43,347 bases of DNA from JABMMZ01 sp044373665. GTDB lineage: Bacteria; Bacteroidota; Bacteroidia; NS11-12g; UBA955. The notes beneath the pieces were generated by a model. That model worked only from the letters and a program-made list of their open reading frames with translations, had not been told where the DNA came from and ran no database searches. The position numbers and the translations under genes were made by a program. Location: assembly GCA_044373665.1 (NCBI GenBank), contig JBIPNH010000008.1, forward strand, positions 1 to 43,347. Direction: 5' to 3'. Below are positions 27,252 to 36,341 of this stretch, piece by piece. Numbering within the stretch: position 1 is the stretch's first letter; the number at the start of each line of letters is the position of its first letter.

Positions 27252-27287
27252 ACAAGTGCTTTCATTTTGAGAGCACTTGTTTTTTTT
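27252..27287 (+). terminator. Rho-independent terminator of the TonB receptor/PorV operon
   Basis: ACAAGTGCT (27252-27260) and AGCACTTGT (27272-27280) form a perfect 9-bp stem with an 11-nt loop, followed by a run of eight T. It lies 25 bp after the PorV-like stop. It coincides with the predicted transcription start of greA, so only transcripts from upstream would form the complete hairpin. Confidence 0.8.
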
Positions 27288-27306
27288 AAAAACCAATATA
27301 ATAGGA

Positions 27307-27780
27307 ATGTCAGACATAGTATACTTAACCAAGGAAGGTTATGATAATTTGAAGAAGGAAATAGATGAGCTTAAAAAAGTTCAAAGACCCGCTATAAGTG
27401 CACAAATAGCAGAGGCAAGAGACAAGGGAGACTTGTCGGAAAATGCTGAATATGATGCCGCTAAAGAAGCGCAAGGGTTATTAGAAGCTAAGATAGCTGG
27501 TCTTCAAACAATGTTCTCTAAAGCAAGAATTATTGATGAATCTAAATTGGATAATTCAAAAGTAAATTTGTTGAGTAAAGTGAAAGTGAAAAACTTAAAT
27601 GCCAACAGAGAAATGGTTTACATGATAGTTTCAGAAAAAGAAGCAGATATGAAGTTGGGTAAAATTTCTAGTAAATCCGCAATAGGTGCAGGTTTAATTG
27701 GGAAAGCACAAGGAGATATTGTAGAAATTCAAGTACCTGCAGGAATCGTTAAGTTAGAAATATTGTCAATTAGTCTATAA
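27307..27780 (+). CDS. greA: Transcription elongation factor GreA
   Basis: Rescues backtracked RNA polymerase by stimulating transcript cleavage. The protein has 157 residues from the ATG at 27307; a longer frame from 27277 adds ten residues of no family character. The N-terminal coiled coil covers about residues 8-75. Its tip is GDLSENAEYDAAKE, whose acids enter the polymerase channel. The C-terminal FKBP-like domain ends with KISSKSAIGAGLIGKAQGD. The HIT gene starts 7 bp after the stop codon, a gene pair seen in many Bacteroidota. Confidence 0.96.
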   Translation: MSDIVYLTKEGYDNLKKEIDELKKVQRPAISAQIAEARDKGDLSENAEYDAAKEAQGLLEAKIAGLQTMFSKARIIDESKLDNSKVNLLSKVKVKNLNANREMVYMIVSEKEADMKLGKISSKSAIGAGLIGKAQGDIVEIQVPAGIVKLEILSISL

Positions 27781-27787
27781 AGCTATA

Positions 27788-28180
27788 ATGTCAACTATTT
27801 TTGATAAAATTATAAATAAAGAGATTCCGTGCTACAAAATTCATGAAAATGATGATTTTATGGCTTTTTTAGATGTTAATCCATTGGCGATTGGTCACAC
27901 TTTGGTTATTCCTAAAAAACCACAAGATTATATTTTTGACATGTCTGACAGTGACTTTATGGCTATGCATTTGTATTCCAAAAAAATTGCTTCTGCTCTC
28001 AAAAAAACGATAGAATGTAAAAAAATAGGAGTGGCTGTTATAGGTCTTGAAGTGCCCCACGCTCACATTCATTTAGTGCCTATGAATCAGGTCGGTGACC
28101 TCAATTTTACTGCCGAAAGATTAACCTTGTCATCACAACAGTATGAAGAGGTTTGTAATCAAATTTCATCGAATCTTTAA
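27788..28180 (+). CDS. HIT family nucleotide-binding protein (HinT-like)
   Basis: A histidine-triad hydrolase/transferase of 130 residues, probably acting on AMP-lysine/AMP-amide-type substrates (HinT) or dinucleotide polyphosphates. The core reads SIFDKII-like TIFDKIINKEIPCYKIHE, FLDVNPLAIGHTLVIPK, and the catalytic triad His91-x-His93-x-His95 in VPHAHIHLVPM. It is 7 bp downstream of greA and starts at an ATG. Nothing unusual. Confidence 0.93.
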   Translation: MSTIFDKIINKEIPCYKIHENDDFMAFLDVNPLAIGHTLVIPKKPQDYIFDMSDSDFMAMHLYSKKIASALKKTIECKKIGVAVIGLEVPHAHIHLVPMNQVGDLNFTAERLTLSSQQYEEVCNQISSNL

Positions 28181-28231
28181 TTCATTTATCTTTCTTTTCA
28201 CAAACAGTTATAATTAAGTAACTTTAGTTAT

Positions 28232-28239
28232 TATCTTCG
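28232..28239 (+). promoter_or_regulatory. Probable -7 element for the DUF5686 gene
   Basis: TATCTTCG, one change from TAnnTTTG, 18 bp before the ATG at 28258. The -33 region is poor. Position and spacing fit a short leader. Confidence 0.4.
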
Positions 28240-28257
28240 TGACTCTTTCTGTTAATT

Positions 28258-30669
28258 ATGAAGTGGTTAATTCTCGTTGTTTTATTTTTTGTCTTTGGAA
28301 ATGCCAATGCACAACGCTTCAGTGTAAAGGGGCTAGTAAATAATTCCGCCAGTGAACCCGTTGCTTATGTTAATGTGTCCATACTGGAAATGCCTGGAAT
28401 GGGAACATCAACTAATTTGAAGGGGGAGTACACGTTCAAATTAGAGGAAGGTAGCTACACTTTGGTTTATGACATTACAGGTTATAAGACCTTAAAATAT
28501 CCTATTATAGTTAGTCGGAATATAACCTTAAGTCCTGTTATAATCGAACAGGATGAAACTGAATTTGTAGGCGTCAAAGTTTCAATGAAAAAGGTTGATC
28601 GCTCTGAGGAAATTATTAAGCAGGTTATTGCGAATAAATTAAAGTATTTGTATACCACAAGTTATTCAAATGAGGCTTATATAAAAGCGACTTTAGTTAA
28701 CGAAGTCGTTCAAAACAAAAAAGACACTTTGGATTCATTATCTAAGCCCAATATTACAATGGCAGAAATCCATTTAAAAACGTTTTTTTCGTCACCTAAT
28801 AAGATTAAAGAAGAAAGAAAAGCCGTTGTTTTAAGAGGCAACACCCAAGATTTGTTTTATTTAAGTCATACTGAAGGAGATTTTAATTTTTATAAGAATT
28901 TAATTCAAGTACCTGCTTTAAGTGAATCGCCATTGCTATCTCCTATTTCAAACAGTGGTTTAATTGCATACAAATACAAATGGATGGGAGTGTTTTATGA
29001 AAATGATGTTAAGTATTACAGAATAAAAGTAAGTCCGGGTTTGTTAGGAAATGCCTTATTCAGCGGAGAATTAGTAATTCAAGACAACACTTGGTCTATT
29101 AAGTCATTGAGTTTAGTGGCGCCCAAATACCATACCCCTGAGTATGATTTTTTTGAAGTTAAACAAACTTATGGTTTTGAATTAGGAAAGTATCACTTAA
29201 CTAGGCAAGAATTTAATTACCAAACCGGGACAAAAAAAAGTCATACAAACGGAAAAACTATAGTAGTATACTCAAATTTTGAAGATTCTGTAATTTTAAA
29301 CAAACGTTTTTTTAATAATGAATTAAGTTCAACAGCCCAAGAAGCCTATGAAAAAGATTCTCTCTATTGGCAAGGGATACGCAAGGAACCTTTTTCACCA
29401 TTAGAAATTGCTTTTATTCGAAAATCTGACAGTCTGATAGCTTTGAAATCACAAAAGTTTTGGCAAGATTCTGTGGATGCGGTTTACAATAAAATTACAT
29501 TTAAAAAATTAGTCTTGTTTGGACAAGGAAATTACGATAGAAGTAAGGAAAGAACATGGTCATTTAAACCATTAATTTTTGTTTACCAACCTTTGTATAT
29601 TGCTGGACCTAGAGTTGATTATTGGGTAACATACAATAAAGAGAGTAAAAACAAGAAAGAGTTTAATGCTTTTGTTAGAACCAATGTTGGAACGATTAAC
29701 AAGGATTTAAAAGGAAGTGTATCCATGTCGAGGTTATATAATCCGTTTAAAAGAGCCAGTTATTCCGTAAGTTTGGGTAGTGATTTTGGTATTATCAATC
29801 CTTTTGAATCTTGGATAAGGCTTTTTTCTCGTGCTAATTTTTATGTGCATGATTTTGCTAGTTTTTCACATCGGAAGGAAATCGTAAATGGATTGTATGT
29901 TGGATTAGGAACAGAGTTTTCCAACAGAAGGTCAGTGAGTAATTTAACATTTGACTCAAGAGGCGATAGTTTATGGGGAGGTAATACAGATATTATTGAT
30001 TTTAGTTTTTATCAAGCCTTGTATTTTTCGACTTATGTAAGTTATGTCCCTTTTCAGAAATATGTAAGGGAGCCTTATCAAAAGTTAATATTGGGTTCCG
30101 CTTGGCCTGAACTCTCTGTGAGATATCGCAAAGGGGTTCCTGTTTTTGGAAGTGTTGTCGATTTTGACTATTTGGAATTTGGTGTTGAACACGATTTGAA
30201 AGTAGGATTACTAGGTAATTCCAAGTATCGATTTGTAAGTGGAGAGTTTCTTCAATCCAAAGATTTAAGAATAGTAGATTATAAATTTCAACGAAGAGCT
30301 GGCCCAGTTTTTTTTACCAATCCTTTGTTTTCTTTTCAAGGGATTGATAGTACTTATAATACGTTACAACGTTTTTATGAGTTTCATTACCTTCACCGTT
30401 TTAATGGTGCATTAATAAATAAATTGCCTTTGCTTAAAAAACTAAACATTATTGAAGTAGCGGGGGCCGGTTTTCTTTATACAAAAGAGCGAAACTTTAA
30501 ATATGTAGAAGCATTTGTGGGAATAGAAAAGGTTATACGTTTTTGGAACGAGCGTTTTAAGTTAGGAGTGTTTTTAGTAACAGCACAAAGTAATTTGTAC
30601 AGTTACAGACCTCAGTTAAAATTCACCATTGAAGCTTATGACAAGGTGCGAAATAAATGGCCTTATTAA
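28258..30669 (+). CDS. DUF5686 outer-membrane protein with carboxypeptidase-regulatory domain
   Basis: An 803-residue envelope protein. A signal peptide (ends NANAQ) is followed by a carboxypeptidase-regulatory-like sandwich at ~20-100 (VKGLVNNSASEPVAYVNVSI, GEYTFKLEEGSYTLVYD). A middle region and a barrel-like C-terminal half (many alternating aromatic strands) match the DUF5686 architecture widespread in Bacteroidota. The C-terminus RPQLKFTIEAYDKVRNKWPY lacks a terminal Phe but ends in Tyr. Function in the family is unknown; receptor or surface assembly roles are guessed. Its stop codon directly abuts the stop codon of the convergent barrel gene with no spacer. Confidence 0.85.
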   Translation: MKWLILVVLFFVFGNANAQRFSVKGLVNNSASEPVAYVNVSILEMPGMGTSTNLKGEYTFKLEEGSYTLVYDITGYKTLKYPIIVSRNITLSPVIIEQDETEFVGVKVSMKKVDRSEEIIKQVIANKLKYLYTTSYSNEAYIKATLVNEVVQNKKDTLDSLSKPNITMAEIHLKTFFSSPNKIKEERKAVVLRGNTQDLFYLSHTEGDFNFYKNLIQVPALSESPLLSPISNSGLIAYKYKWMGVFYENDVKYYRIKVSPGLLGNALFSGELVIQDNTWSIKSLSLVAPKYHTPEYDFFEVKQTYGFELGKYHLTRQEFNYQTGTKKSHTNGKTIVVYSNFEDSVILNKRFFNNELSSTAQEAYEKDSLYWQGIRKEPFSPLEIAFIRKSDSLIALKSQKFWQDSVDAVYNKITFKKLVLFGQGNYDRSKERTWSFKPLIFVYQPLYIAGPRVDYWVTYNKESKNKKEFNAFVRTNVGTINKDLKGSVSMSRLYNPFKRASYSVSLGSDFGIINPFESWIRLFSRANFYVHDFASFSHRKEIVNGLYVGLGTEFSNRRSVSNLTFDSRGDSLWGGNTDIIDFSFYQALYFSTYVSYVPFQKYVREPYQKLILGSAWPELSVRYRKGVPVFGSVVDFDYLEFGVEHDLKVGLLGNSKYRFVSGEFLQSKDLRIVDYKFQRRAGPVFFTNPLFSFQGIDSTYNTLQRFYEFHYLHRFNGALINKLPLLKKLNIIEVAGAGFLYTKERNFKYVEAFVGIEKVIRFWNERFKLGVFLVTAQSNLYSYRPQLKFTIEAYDKVRNKWPY

Positions 30670-31563
30670 TTAGAATTGAAGACATTTCTGTTTGCCATTC
30701 ACTCTGCCTCTTCCTCTTCTCATATTTCCAAAATCCGAACCTTTTTTGCCCTTACCAAGTGTTACATTGTAGGCAAAACAGATAAAGAAAAAGGTATCAT
30801 TGTTTTTAGGATCACCTCTTATTGCTCCGGGTGAGCTAAAGCCTGGGATATCAGAAATATTTCTGTCGGCTAGTGCAGCAGCATCCGGACCTTTTGCGGC
30901 TATTAATAAACTTTGGTCAACATAATTGGTGCTAACATCATCAATATAATCTGTTGTTGTTTTTCTTAAATTTAGCTCCATTGAAAAATATTGACCTCTA
31001 CCAACGGCCCATTTATAGCCAATACCATGAGGGAAACACAATGCGCTTAATTTGTATGGCTCTTTTCCTGCAACAGCAAACTGACCTTCTGTCCCATAAT
31101 CTCTTAATTCATAAACATTCCCATTTAATCTTGTTTTAGGGTTAAATGTAAAGTATCCTACACCACCAAACAGATACCACATTCCTTTTTTGTTTCTTGA
31201 ATTATAAAGGTTAATTTCTGCAGTAACATCACCTTCGAATACATTGCTATAAAAATTTAAGTTTCTGCCTTTACGTTCTCTGTTAGAGGTGTATTTGTCA
31301 TTTGCAGAAACTCTTGCATACCAAATGTTTGTTCTTAGTGCAAAGTATTTGCTAAAATTGAACCTTAAACCTGTTGTTACAGCATATCGGGTTGAGAGTA
31401 TATCTAAGTCTTGAAAATCATTTGTTCCAATAAATGGTTTACCCCCCAAATCACCAAGAAAATGACTTGATGAAACCCCAAACATAAAGTCTACAGACTG
31501 CGCGTAAGTCTTTATACTTAATATTGTTGTTAAAATTAATAAAGTGAGTATTTTATTTATCAT
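30670..31563 (-). CDS. Outer-membrane beta-barrel protein (DUF6089-like)
   Basis: A 297-residue exported protein. Signal peptide to IKTYAQ, then SVDFMFGVSSSHFLGDLGGKP. Residues 60-90 contain FNFSKYFALRTNIWYARVS, followed by RERKGRNLNFYSNVFEGDVTAEINL, motifs that resemble the DUF6089/porin-family small barrels of Bacteroidota. Several later strands follow (YLFGGVGYFTFNPK, FFICFAYNVTLG). The last ~25 residues are basic and Gly/Arg-rich (GNMRRGRGRVNGKQ), an unusual end for a barrel, so the C-terminus may extend outside it. It starts at an ATG at 31563. Function unknown. Confidence 0.75.
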   Translation of the reverse strand: MINKILTLLILTTILSIKTYAQSVDFMFGVSSSHFLGDLGGKPFIGTNDFQDLDILSTRYAVTTGLRFNFSKYFALRTNIWYARVSANDKYTSNRERKGRNLNFYSNVFEGDVTAEINLYNSRNKKGMWYLFGGVGYFTFNPKTRLNGNVYELRDYGTEGQFAVAGKEPYKLSALCFPHGIGYKWAVGRGQYFSMELNLRKTTTDYIDDVSTNYVDQSLLIAAKGPDAAALADRNISDIPGFSSPGAIRGDPKNNDTFFFICFAYNVTLGKGKKGSDFGNMRRGRGRVNGKQKCLQF

Positions 31564-31605
31564 TTTTTAAGTAATTATAATGTAAATATAGGTGTTTTGT
31601 AATTA

Positions 31606-32253
31606 TTAACCAAGGTTTTTAATTTCAAAAATTTCGGAATTGTTATCGTAAATGACCGATAAAATATTAAGATTAATTAATTTGATTAAACTTCTTATAA
31701 TTGTTCTTTTTTTTAATGGAAGGCTGTTTAGTAAAATATTTAACTTTAAAGGTCCATTTTCTCTCATTAACTGCATAATTTCAGATTCAAAATAGCCATA
31801 AGTATTTTTGCTTATGTTTTGACTTTTATTATTAAATTTCAACCATTCATAAGTAACAATGCCAGCTTTGAAGGTGTGATCATCTTGTCTTATGTAGACA
31901 ATCTGATTCTTTTCTGCATCCAAAGCAAATACAGGCTTATGTTCACTTTCTTCAATAATAACCTCTAATACGATTTTTTTTTCAATAGTGTGTTCTGTGA
32001 ATTTTAAATCAACCGGAGGAATACAATAAAGTTGGGCTGCCAATTCAATCATGTATTTTTCTTCCTCTGATTTCACACCTGCAATGGTTTTGTTATCTCT
32101 AACTCCCACCAATAACGTGCCTCCTTTTGTATTGGCAAATGCACAAATAGTTTTAGCGATTTTATAGGCATCAGAAATGGTGTGCTTAAAATCGAGTTGA
32201 AGCCCTTCACCATTGATGATTAATCGATTGATATGGCTAATACTTTTTATCAA
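31606..32253 (-). CDS. AlbA_2 (Schlafen-type) domain protein with C-terminal winged-helix region
   Basis: A 215-residue protein. The AlbA_2 domain (PF04326) covers about residues 13-130: LQLDFKHTISDAYKIAKTIC, FANTKGGTLLVGVRDNKTIAGV, and the paired strands of IVYIRQDDHTFKAG. The C-terminal ~60 residues look like a winged helix (IMQLMRENGPLKLNILLNSL). This family is often annotated as transcriptional regulator or ATP-binding; many members bind nucleic acid. The start is TTG, 4 bp after the M16 peptidase stop, so it is the last gene of a three-gene operon. The link between it and a peptidase is not obvious. Confidence 0.82.
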   Translation of the reverse strand: MIKSISHINRLIINGEGLQLDFKHTISDAYKIAKTICAFANTKGGTLLVGVRDNKTIAGVKSEEEKYMIELAAQLYCIPPVDLKFTEHTIEKKIVLEVIIEESEHKPVFALDAEKNQIVYIRQDDHTFKAGIVTYEWLKFNNKSQNISKNTYGYFESEIMQLMRENGPLKLNILLNSLPLKKRTIIRSLIKLINLNILSVIYDNNSEIFEIKNLG

Positions 32254-32257
32254 TAGT

Positions 32258-33487
32258 TTATTCTGATGTAAAAATAAGTTGACTCATTTGGTCTATTGCA
32301 AAAATTTCATTTGCAATGTCTTGAATCGTGTTTGCTTGAATGTTTTCGATTTTTTTGATTGCATCATCCAAACTCTCAATGGGATAGTCTTGTGCTAAGT
32401 TTTTGCCTAATGCTAGTATAACATTCAAACGATGTTCTTCTGATAACGAAATTTGTCCAATAAATTGATTCTTGGCTTGATTAAGCTGAAGTGTAGTTAA
32501 TGGTTTTGATTTTAATAAATTCAATTCCTTATTTATTAAATCTAAAGTCTTATTTAGGTATTTTTTTTCTGTAGAAAAGTAACAATGAAACAATCCGGTG
32601 TCTTTGAATGCCGAATAGCCGCTTTCAATATTATAGGTGTACCCATACTTTTCTCTAATGCTTAAATTTAAGCGAGAGTTCATTCCCGGACCGCCTAAAA
32701 GATTGTTTAGCAATAACAAGGGTATTCTGTTTTTGTGGGTATAAGGATAAGCGATATTTCCAACGATAGCATGGCACTGAATGTGTTCTGTTTTTTTGGT
32801 TTGATCGGTCTTTTTGTAATGATTGAAGGACTCTCTTTCGGGAATTGTTTTGCTTGGGAATTCTGAAATACAAGTATTTTCAATGTGTTTTAATGCCTCT
32901 TTAAAGGGCAATGAGGAGCTTATGCTTAAAGCAATATTGGACGTTTGGTAGTAAGTGTTATGAAAATCAATTAAAGTTTCTTGTTGTATTTTTTGAATGC
33001 TGTCTTGAGAACCAAGAATATTGGGTCCTAGAGCGTGCTTATTAAAGATAGATTCTTGGAATTCATCATAAATATTTTCTTCAGGGGTGTCTAAATACAT
33101 ATTAATCTCCTCTGAAATTACCTTTTTTTCTTTTGAAAGTTCTTTTTCAGGGAAAGTTGAGTTGAAGGTCAAATCACTTAACAGTTCAAGCGCTCTTTTG
33201 AAATGTGGTGCTGTAACCGAAGCGTAAATAGTGGTTATTTCTTTGGTTGTAAAAGCATTCATTTCACCACCAACTATTTCCAATCTGTTAATAATGTGGT
33301 AGGCATTTCTTTTTTTAGTACCTTTAAACAACATGTGTTCAAAGCAATGGGCTGTGCCAGGGATTTCTCCATCATCTCTCGACCCTGCATGGATAGTAAA
33401 AGCGATATGCGAAGCTATTGCTTGTGGATAATGGTGGTACATTATTTTTAATCCATTGTTAAGGGTATGAATAATATAGTCTTTCAA
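32258..33487 (-). CDS. M16 family zinc metallopeptidase (insulinase/PqqL-like)
   Basis: A 409-residue M16B peptidase. The inverted zinc motif is His47-x-x-Glu50-His51 (HCFEHMLFKGT), and the distant third ligand is Glu127 in KKVISEEINMY. Both lobes of the clam-shell are present, and the C-terminal lobe carries NLSIREKYGYTYNIESGY. No signal peptide is seen, so it is probably cytoplasmic. The start is TTG at 33487. It must be, because the preceding in-frame codon is the stop of the flavin oxidoreductase gene and the conserved N-terminus (HTLNNGLKIMY) follows at once. Three-gene operon with the flavoprotein and AlbA_2 gene. Confidence 0.92.
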   Translation of the reverse strand: MKDYIIHTLNNGLKIMYHHYPQAIASHIAFTIHAGSRDDGEIPGTAHCFEHMLFKGTKKRNAYHIINRLEIVGGEMNAFTTKEITTIYASVTAPHFKRALELLSDLTFNSTFPEKELSKEKKVISEEINMYLDTPEENIYDEFQESIFNKHALGPNILGSQDSIQKIQQETLIDFHNTYYQTSNIALSISSSLPFKEALKHIENTCISEFPSKTIPERESFNHYKKTDQTKKTEHIQCHAIVGNIAYPYTHKNRIPLLLLNNLLGGPGMNSRLNLSIREKYGYTYNIESGYSAFKDTGLFHCYFSTEKKYLNKTLDLINKELNLLKSKPLTTLQLNQAKNQFIGQISLSEEHRLNVILALGKNLAQDYPIESLDDAIKKIENIQANTIQDIANEIFAIDQMSQLIFTSE

Positions 33488-34426
33488 TTAAAATGAAATT
33501 AAAGATGATTTAGCCTGTTTGTATTCTTTTAATAAATTGGTAAATAGCTCGGAAACAGGACGGGATTCATGAATCATGGAAGACACTTGACCAATTTCAA
33601 GTTCGCCTTCTATCATATCTCCTTCAAACATTCCTTTTTTTGCTCTGCCACGACCAAGCAATTGTGTAAGTTCTTCCTTGCTTGCACAATTTTGTTCGGC
33701 TTGTTTTACTAAATCATAAAATGGATTTTTTATTAATCTAACAGGTGTTAATGACTTTAAACTTAGTTCTGTGCCACCATCTCCTGTTTCAATAATTTTG
33801 TTTTTAAAGTTTTGATGGGCACTGCTTTCGGTGCTAGAGGCAAATAAACTGCCAATTTGAACGCCATCTGCGCCCAACGCCATACAGGCTGCAATTGCAT
33901 TTCCGCTTCCTATACCACCCGCTGCTATCACAGGAATATTGACAGCCTTTTTTATCATTGGAATTAAACACAATGTTGTCGTTTCTTCACGACCATTATG
34001 TCCACCCGCTTCAAACCCTTCCGCAACAATAGCATCAACTCCTGCTTGTTCACTTTTTATAGCAAATTTTGTATTCGATACAACATGAACCACTGTAATA
34101 CCGTGTTCTTTTAATTTACTAGTCCATGTGGCCGGATTTCCAGCACTTGTAAACACTATTTTTACACCTTCTTCAATAATGATAGCCATGTGCTTGTCAA
34201 TGTCAGGGTAAAGTAATGGAACGTTTACACCAAATGGTTGGGAACAAACTTCTTTGCATTTTTGAATGTGTTCTCTCAGTACCTCAGGATACATGCTGCC
34301 TGAACCTATAAGCCCTAATCCACCATTGTTACTAACGGCTGCAGCTAATTGCCAACCACTGCACCATATCATACCTCCCTGAATAATGGGGTATTTAATG
34401 TTGAATAATTCAGAGATTTTGTTCAT
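33488..34426 (-). CDS. NAD(P)H-dependent flavin oxidoreductase / nitronate monooxygenase
   Basis: A TIM-barrel FMN enzyme of 312 residues in the nitronate monooxygenase / FabK group (PF03060). FMN-site segments: YPIIQGGMIWCSGWQLAAAVS, GSGSMYPEVL, VAEGFEAGGHNG, IAAGGIGSGNAIAACMALGADGVQIGSLF. The His in EAGGHNG matches the catalytic position of nitronate monooxygenases. It could instead be an enoyl-ACP reductase II; no fatty-acid genes lie nearby to support that. It starts at an ATG at 34426 and leads the operon with the M16 peptidase (0 bp gap, same frame) and the AlbA_2 gene. Confidence 0.9.
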   Translation of the reverse strand: MNKISELFNIKYPIIQGGMIWCSGWQLAAAVSNNGGLGLIGSGSMYPEVLREHIQKCKEVCSQPFGVNVPLLYPDIDKHMAIIIEEGVKIVFTSAGNPATWTSKLKEHGITVVHVVSNTKFAIKSEQAGVDAIVAEGFEAGGHNGREETTTLCLIPMIKKAVNIPVIAAGGIGSGNAIAACMALGADGVQIGSLFASSTESSAHQNFKNKIIETGDGGTELSLKSLTPVRLIKNPFYDLVKQAEQNCASKEELTQLLGRGRAKKGMFEGDMIEGELEIGQVSSMIHESRPVSELFTNLLKEYKQAKSSLISF

Positions 34427-34455
34427 TTTGTTTTAGTAAAAAACTTAATTCTATG

Positions 34456-34463
34456 CAAAGATA
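34456..34463 (-). promoter_or_regulatory. -7 element for the flavoprotein operon
   Basis: TATCTTTG on the minus strand is a full TAnnTTTG match, 30 bp upstream of the ATG at 34426. The -33 box is not clear. The remaining 34427-34623 interval shows nothing else convincing. Confidence 0.5.
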
Positions 34464-34623
34464 CAAATTAATGAATCGAGGTAATCTATGCCTTCTATAA
34501 AGATTGTACCAATGTGTATTGAATAGTATGCATTTGTTTTTAGATTGTAGGAGTATATTAATTATTCTGTATAAAATATTCTGTTTTTAAGTTAAGTTTG
34601 AACCTAAATTATTTTGAACTAAA

Positions 34624-36327
34624 ATGAGTAGAAATTATATCCCTGAAAGTTTTAATATTACCACTTGGGAATTGTTGATGCCTTATTACGAAAAGGCGAT
34701 AGATTTTCCAATAAACAGTGCCTCTGAATTCGATGATTTTTTGAAGTATATCAGTGAGTTAGAATCTATGGTTAGTGAGGATTTGGCTTGGCGCTACATA
34801 AAAATGACCTGCGATACCAATAATGAGGAATTGGAGAAAAGATATGTAGATTTTGTGAATCTAATTCAGCCACATATAGCCCCATTTGAGGATAAAATTA
34901 ATCAAAAAATCCATCAATCTCCCTTCAAGTCTGCTTTAGAAAAGGAGAAATCTTATTTTATCTATTTCAGGTCAATCGCCAATTCTATTCAGTTGTACCG
35001 TCAGGAAAATGTGCCATTGTTTGCCGAAATTCAAACACTTTCACAAAAATATGGTTCAATTACTGGTTCTATGTCTGTTGATATTGATAGTAAAGTATTG
35101 ACTTTACAGCAGGCCTCAAATATTCTAAAAGAGCCTAATCGTGAACGCAGACAAATGGCTTATGAAAAAATTCAAGCCGTTAGATTTGATAAAGTAGATG
35201 AGTTAAATGACTTGTTTAATGAGTTAGTACAATTGAGACATCAGGTTGCTCAAAACTCAGGATTTGAGAATTTTAGAGATTACATGCACCAAGCCATGGG
35301 GCGTTTTGATTATTCAGTACAAGATTGTTTTGATTTTCATACAGCCATCGAACAGCAAGTTGTTCCTTTGTTAAAGAAAATAGAACTAGAACGAAAAAGC
35401 TTGTTAGGTTATGAGTCTTTGCAACCGTTCGATTTGGCTGTAGACCCAAGCAATAGACCGGCATTAAAACCTTTTGAAACCGGCGCTGAATTGTTAGAAA
35501 AGTCTATTCAATGTTTTACTGCCATTGATCCTGAATTTGGAGACAATCTAAAAACCATGAAACAAAAAGGCTTTTTGGATTTAGAAAGTAGGCTAGGAAA
35601 GGCACCCGGAGGTTATAACTATCCTTTAGCCGAAAGCGGCGTTCCTTTTATATTTATGAATGCAGCCGGTAGTTTGAGAGATGTTGAAACAATGGTTCAC
35701 GAAGGAGGTCACGCCATGCATAGTTTTTTAACAGAACATTTATCACTTAATGCGTTTAAAAATGCACCTATGGAAGTGGCTGAAGTGGCTAGTATGTCAA
35801 TGGAACTGTTAAGTATGGATACTTGGAATGCTTTTTTTGACAACGAAGGTGATTTAAAAAGAGCCAAAATTGAACAGCTTGAAGGTGTTATTGCAACTTT
35901 GCCTTGGATTGCGACGATTGATGCTTTTCAACATTGGCTTTATACCCATCCACAACACAGTGCAATGGAAAGGGTAGAGGCTTGGAAAAAAATTACGAAT
36001 CGTTTTGATACAGGTGTTACTGATTATTCCAAATACCAACAATATCTTTCCAATAGTTGGCAAAAACAATTGCATTTGTACGAGGTGCCATTTTATTATA
36101 TAGAATATGGGTTTGCCCAATTAGGTGCAATTGCTATTTGGCGTAATTTTAAAAAGGATAAGGTGAGTGGATTAAATGGATACAAAAATTTATTGTCAAA
36201 AGGTTACACCGTTACAATTCCTGAGTTGTTTGAGGCAGGTGGTGTTAAGTTTGACTTTTCAAGTAACTATGTTGGGGAGCTGTTTCAATTTGTTTGGGAT
36301 GAATTAGAGCAATTAAAGAAGAATTAA
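34624..36327 (+). CDS. M3 family oligoendopeptidase (PepF-like)
   Basis: A cytoplasmic zinc oligopeptidase of 567 residues. The HExxH motif is His359-Glu360-Gly-Gly-His363 in MVHEGGHAMHSFL, and the third ligand Glu sits ~25 residues later in EVAEVASMSMELL. The C-terminal Tyr/His-containing stretch (FYYIEYGFAQLGAIA) matches the M3B substrate loop. The length is normal for the family. It degrades short peptides left by other proteases. The DUF3352-type gene begins 14 bp after its stop codon. It starts at an ATG. Confidence 0.94.
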   Translation: MSRNYIPESFNITTWELLMPYYEKAIDFPINSASEFDDFLKYISELESMVSEDLAWRYIKMTCDTNNEELEKRYVDFVNLIQPHIAPFEDKINQKIHQSPFKSALEKEKSYFIYFRSIANSIQLYRQENVPLFAEIQTLSQKYGSITGSMSVDIDSKVLTLQQASNILKEPNRERRQMAYEKIQAVRFDKVDELNDLFNELVQLRHQVAQNSGFENFRDYMHQAMGRFDYSVQDCFDFHTAIEQQVVPLLKKIELERKSLLGYESLQPFDLAVDPSNRPALKPFETGAELLEKSIQCFTAIDPEFGDNLKTMKQKGFLDLESRLGKAPGGYNYPLAESGVPFIFMNAAGSLRDVETMVHEGGHAMHSFLTEHLSLNAFKNAPMEVAEVASMSMELLSMDTWNAFFDNEGDLKRAKIEQLEGVIATLPWIATIDAFQHWLYTHPQHSAMERVEAWKKITNRFDTGVTDYSKYQQYLSNSWQKQLHLYEVPFYYIEYGFAQLGAIAIWRNFKKDKVSGLNGYKNLLSKGYTVTIPELFEAGGVKFDFSSNYVGELFQFVWDELEQLKKN

Positions 36328-36341
36328 TTTAATAGGATTGT

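Noticed and set aside
31606..34426. Defence system (AlbA_2/Schlafen protein with peptidase)
   Set aside because: AlbA_2 proteins occur in some defence loci, but the partners here (flavin oxidoreductase, M16 peptidase) are housekeeping-like and no mobile-element markers surround them.
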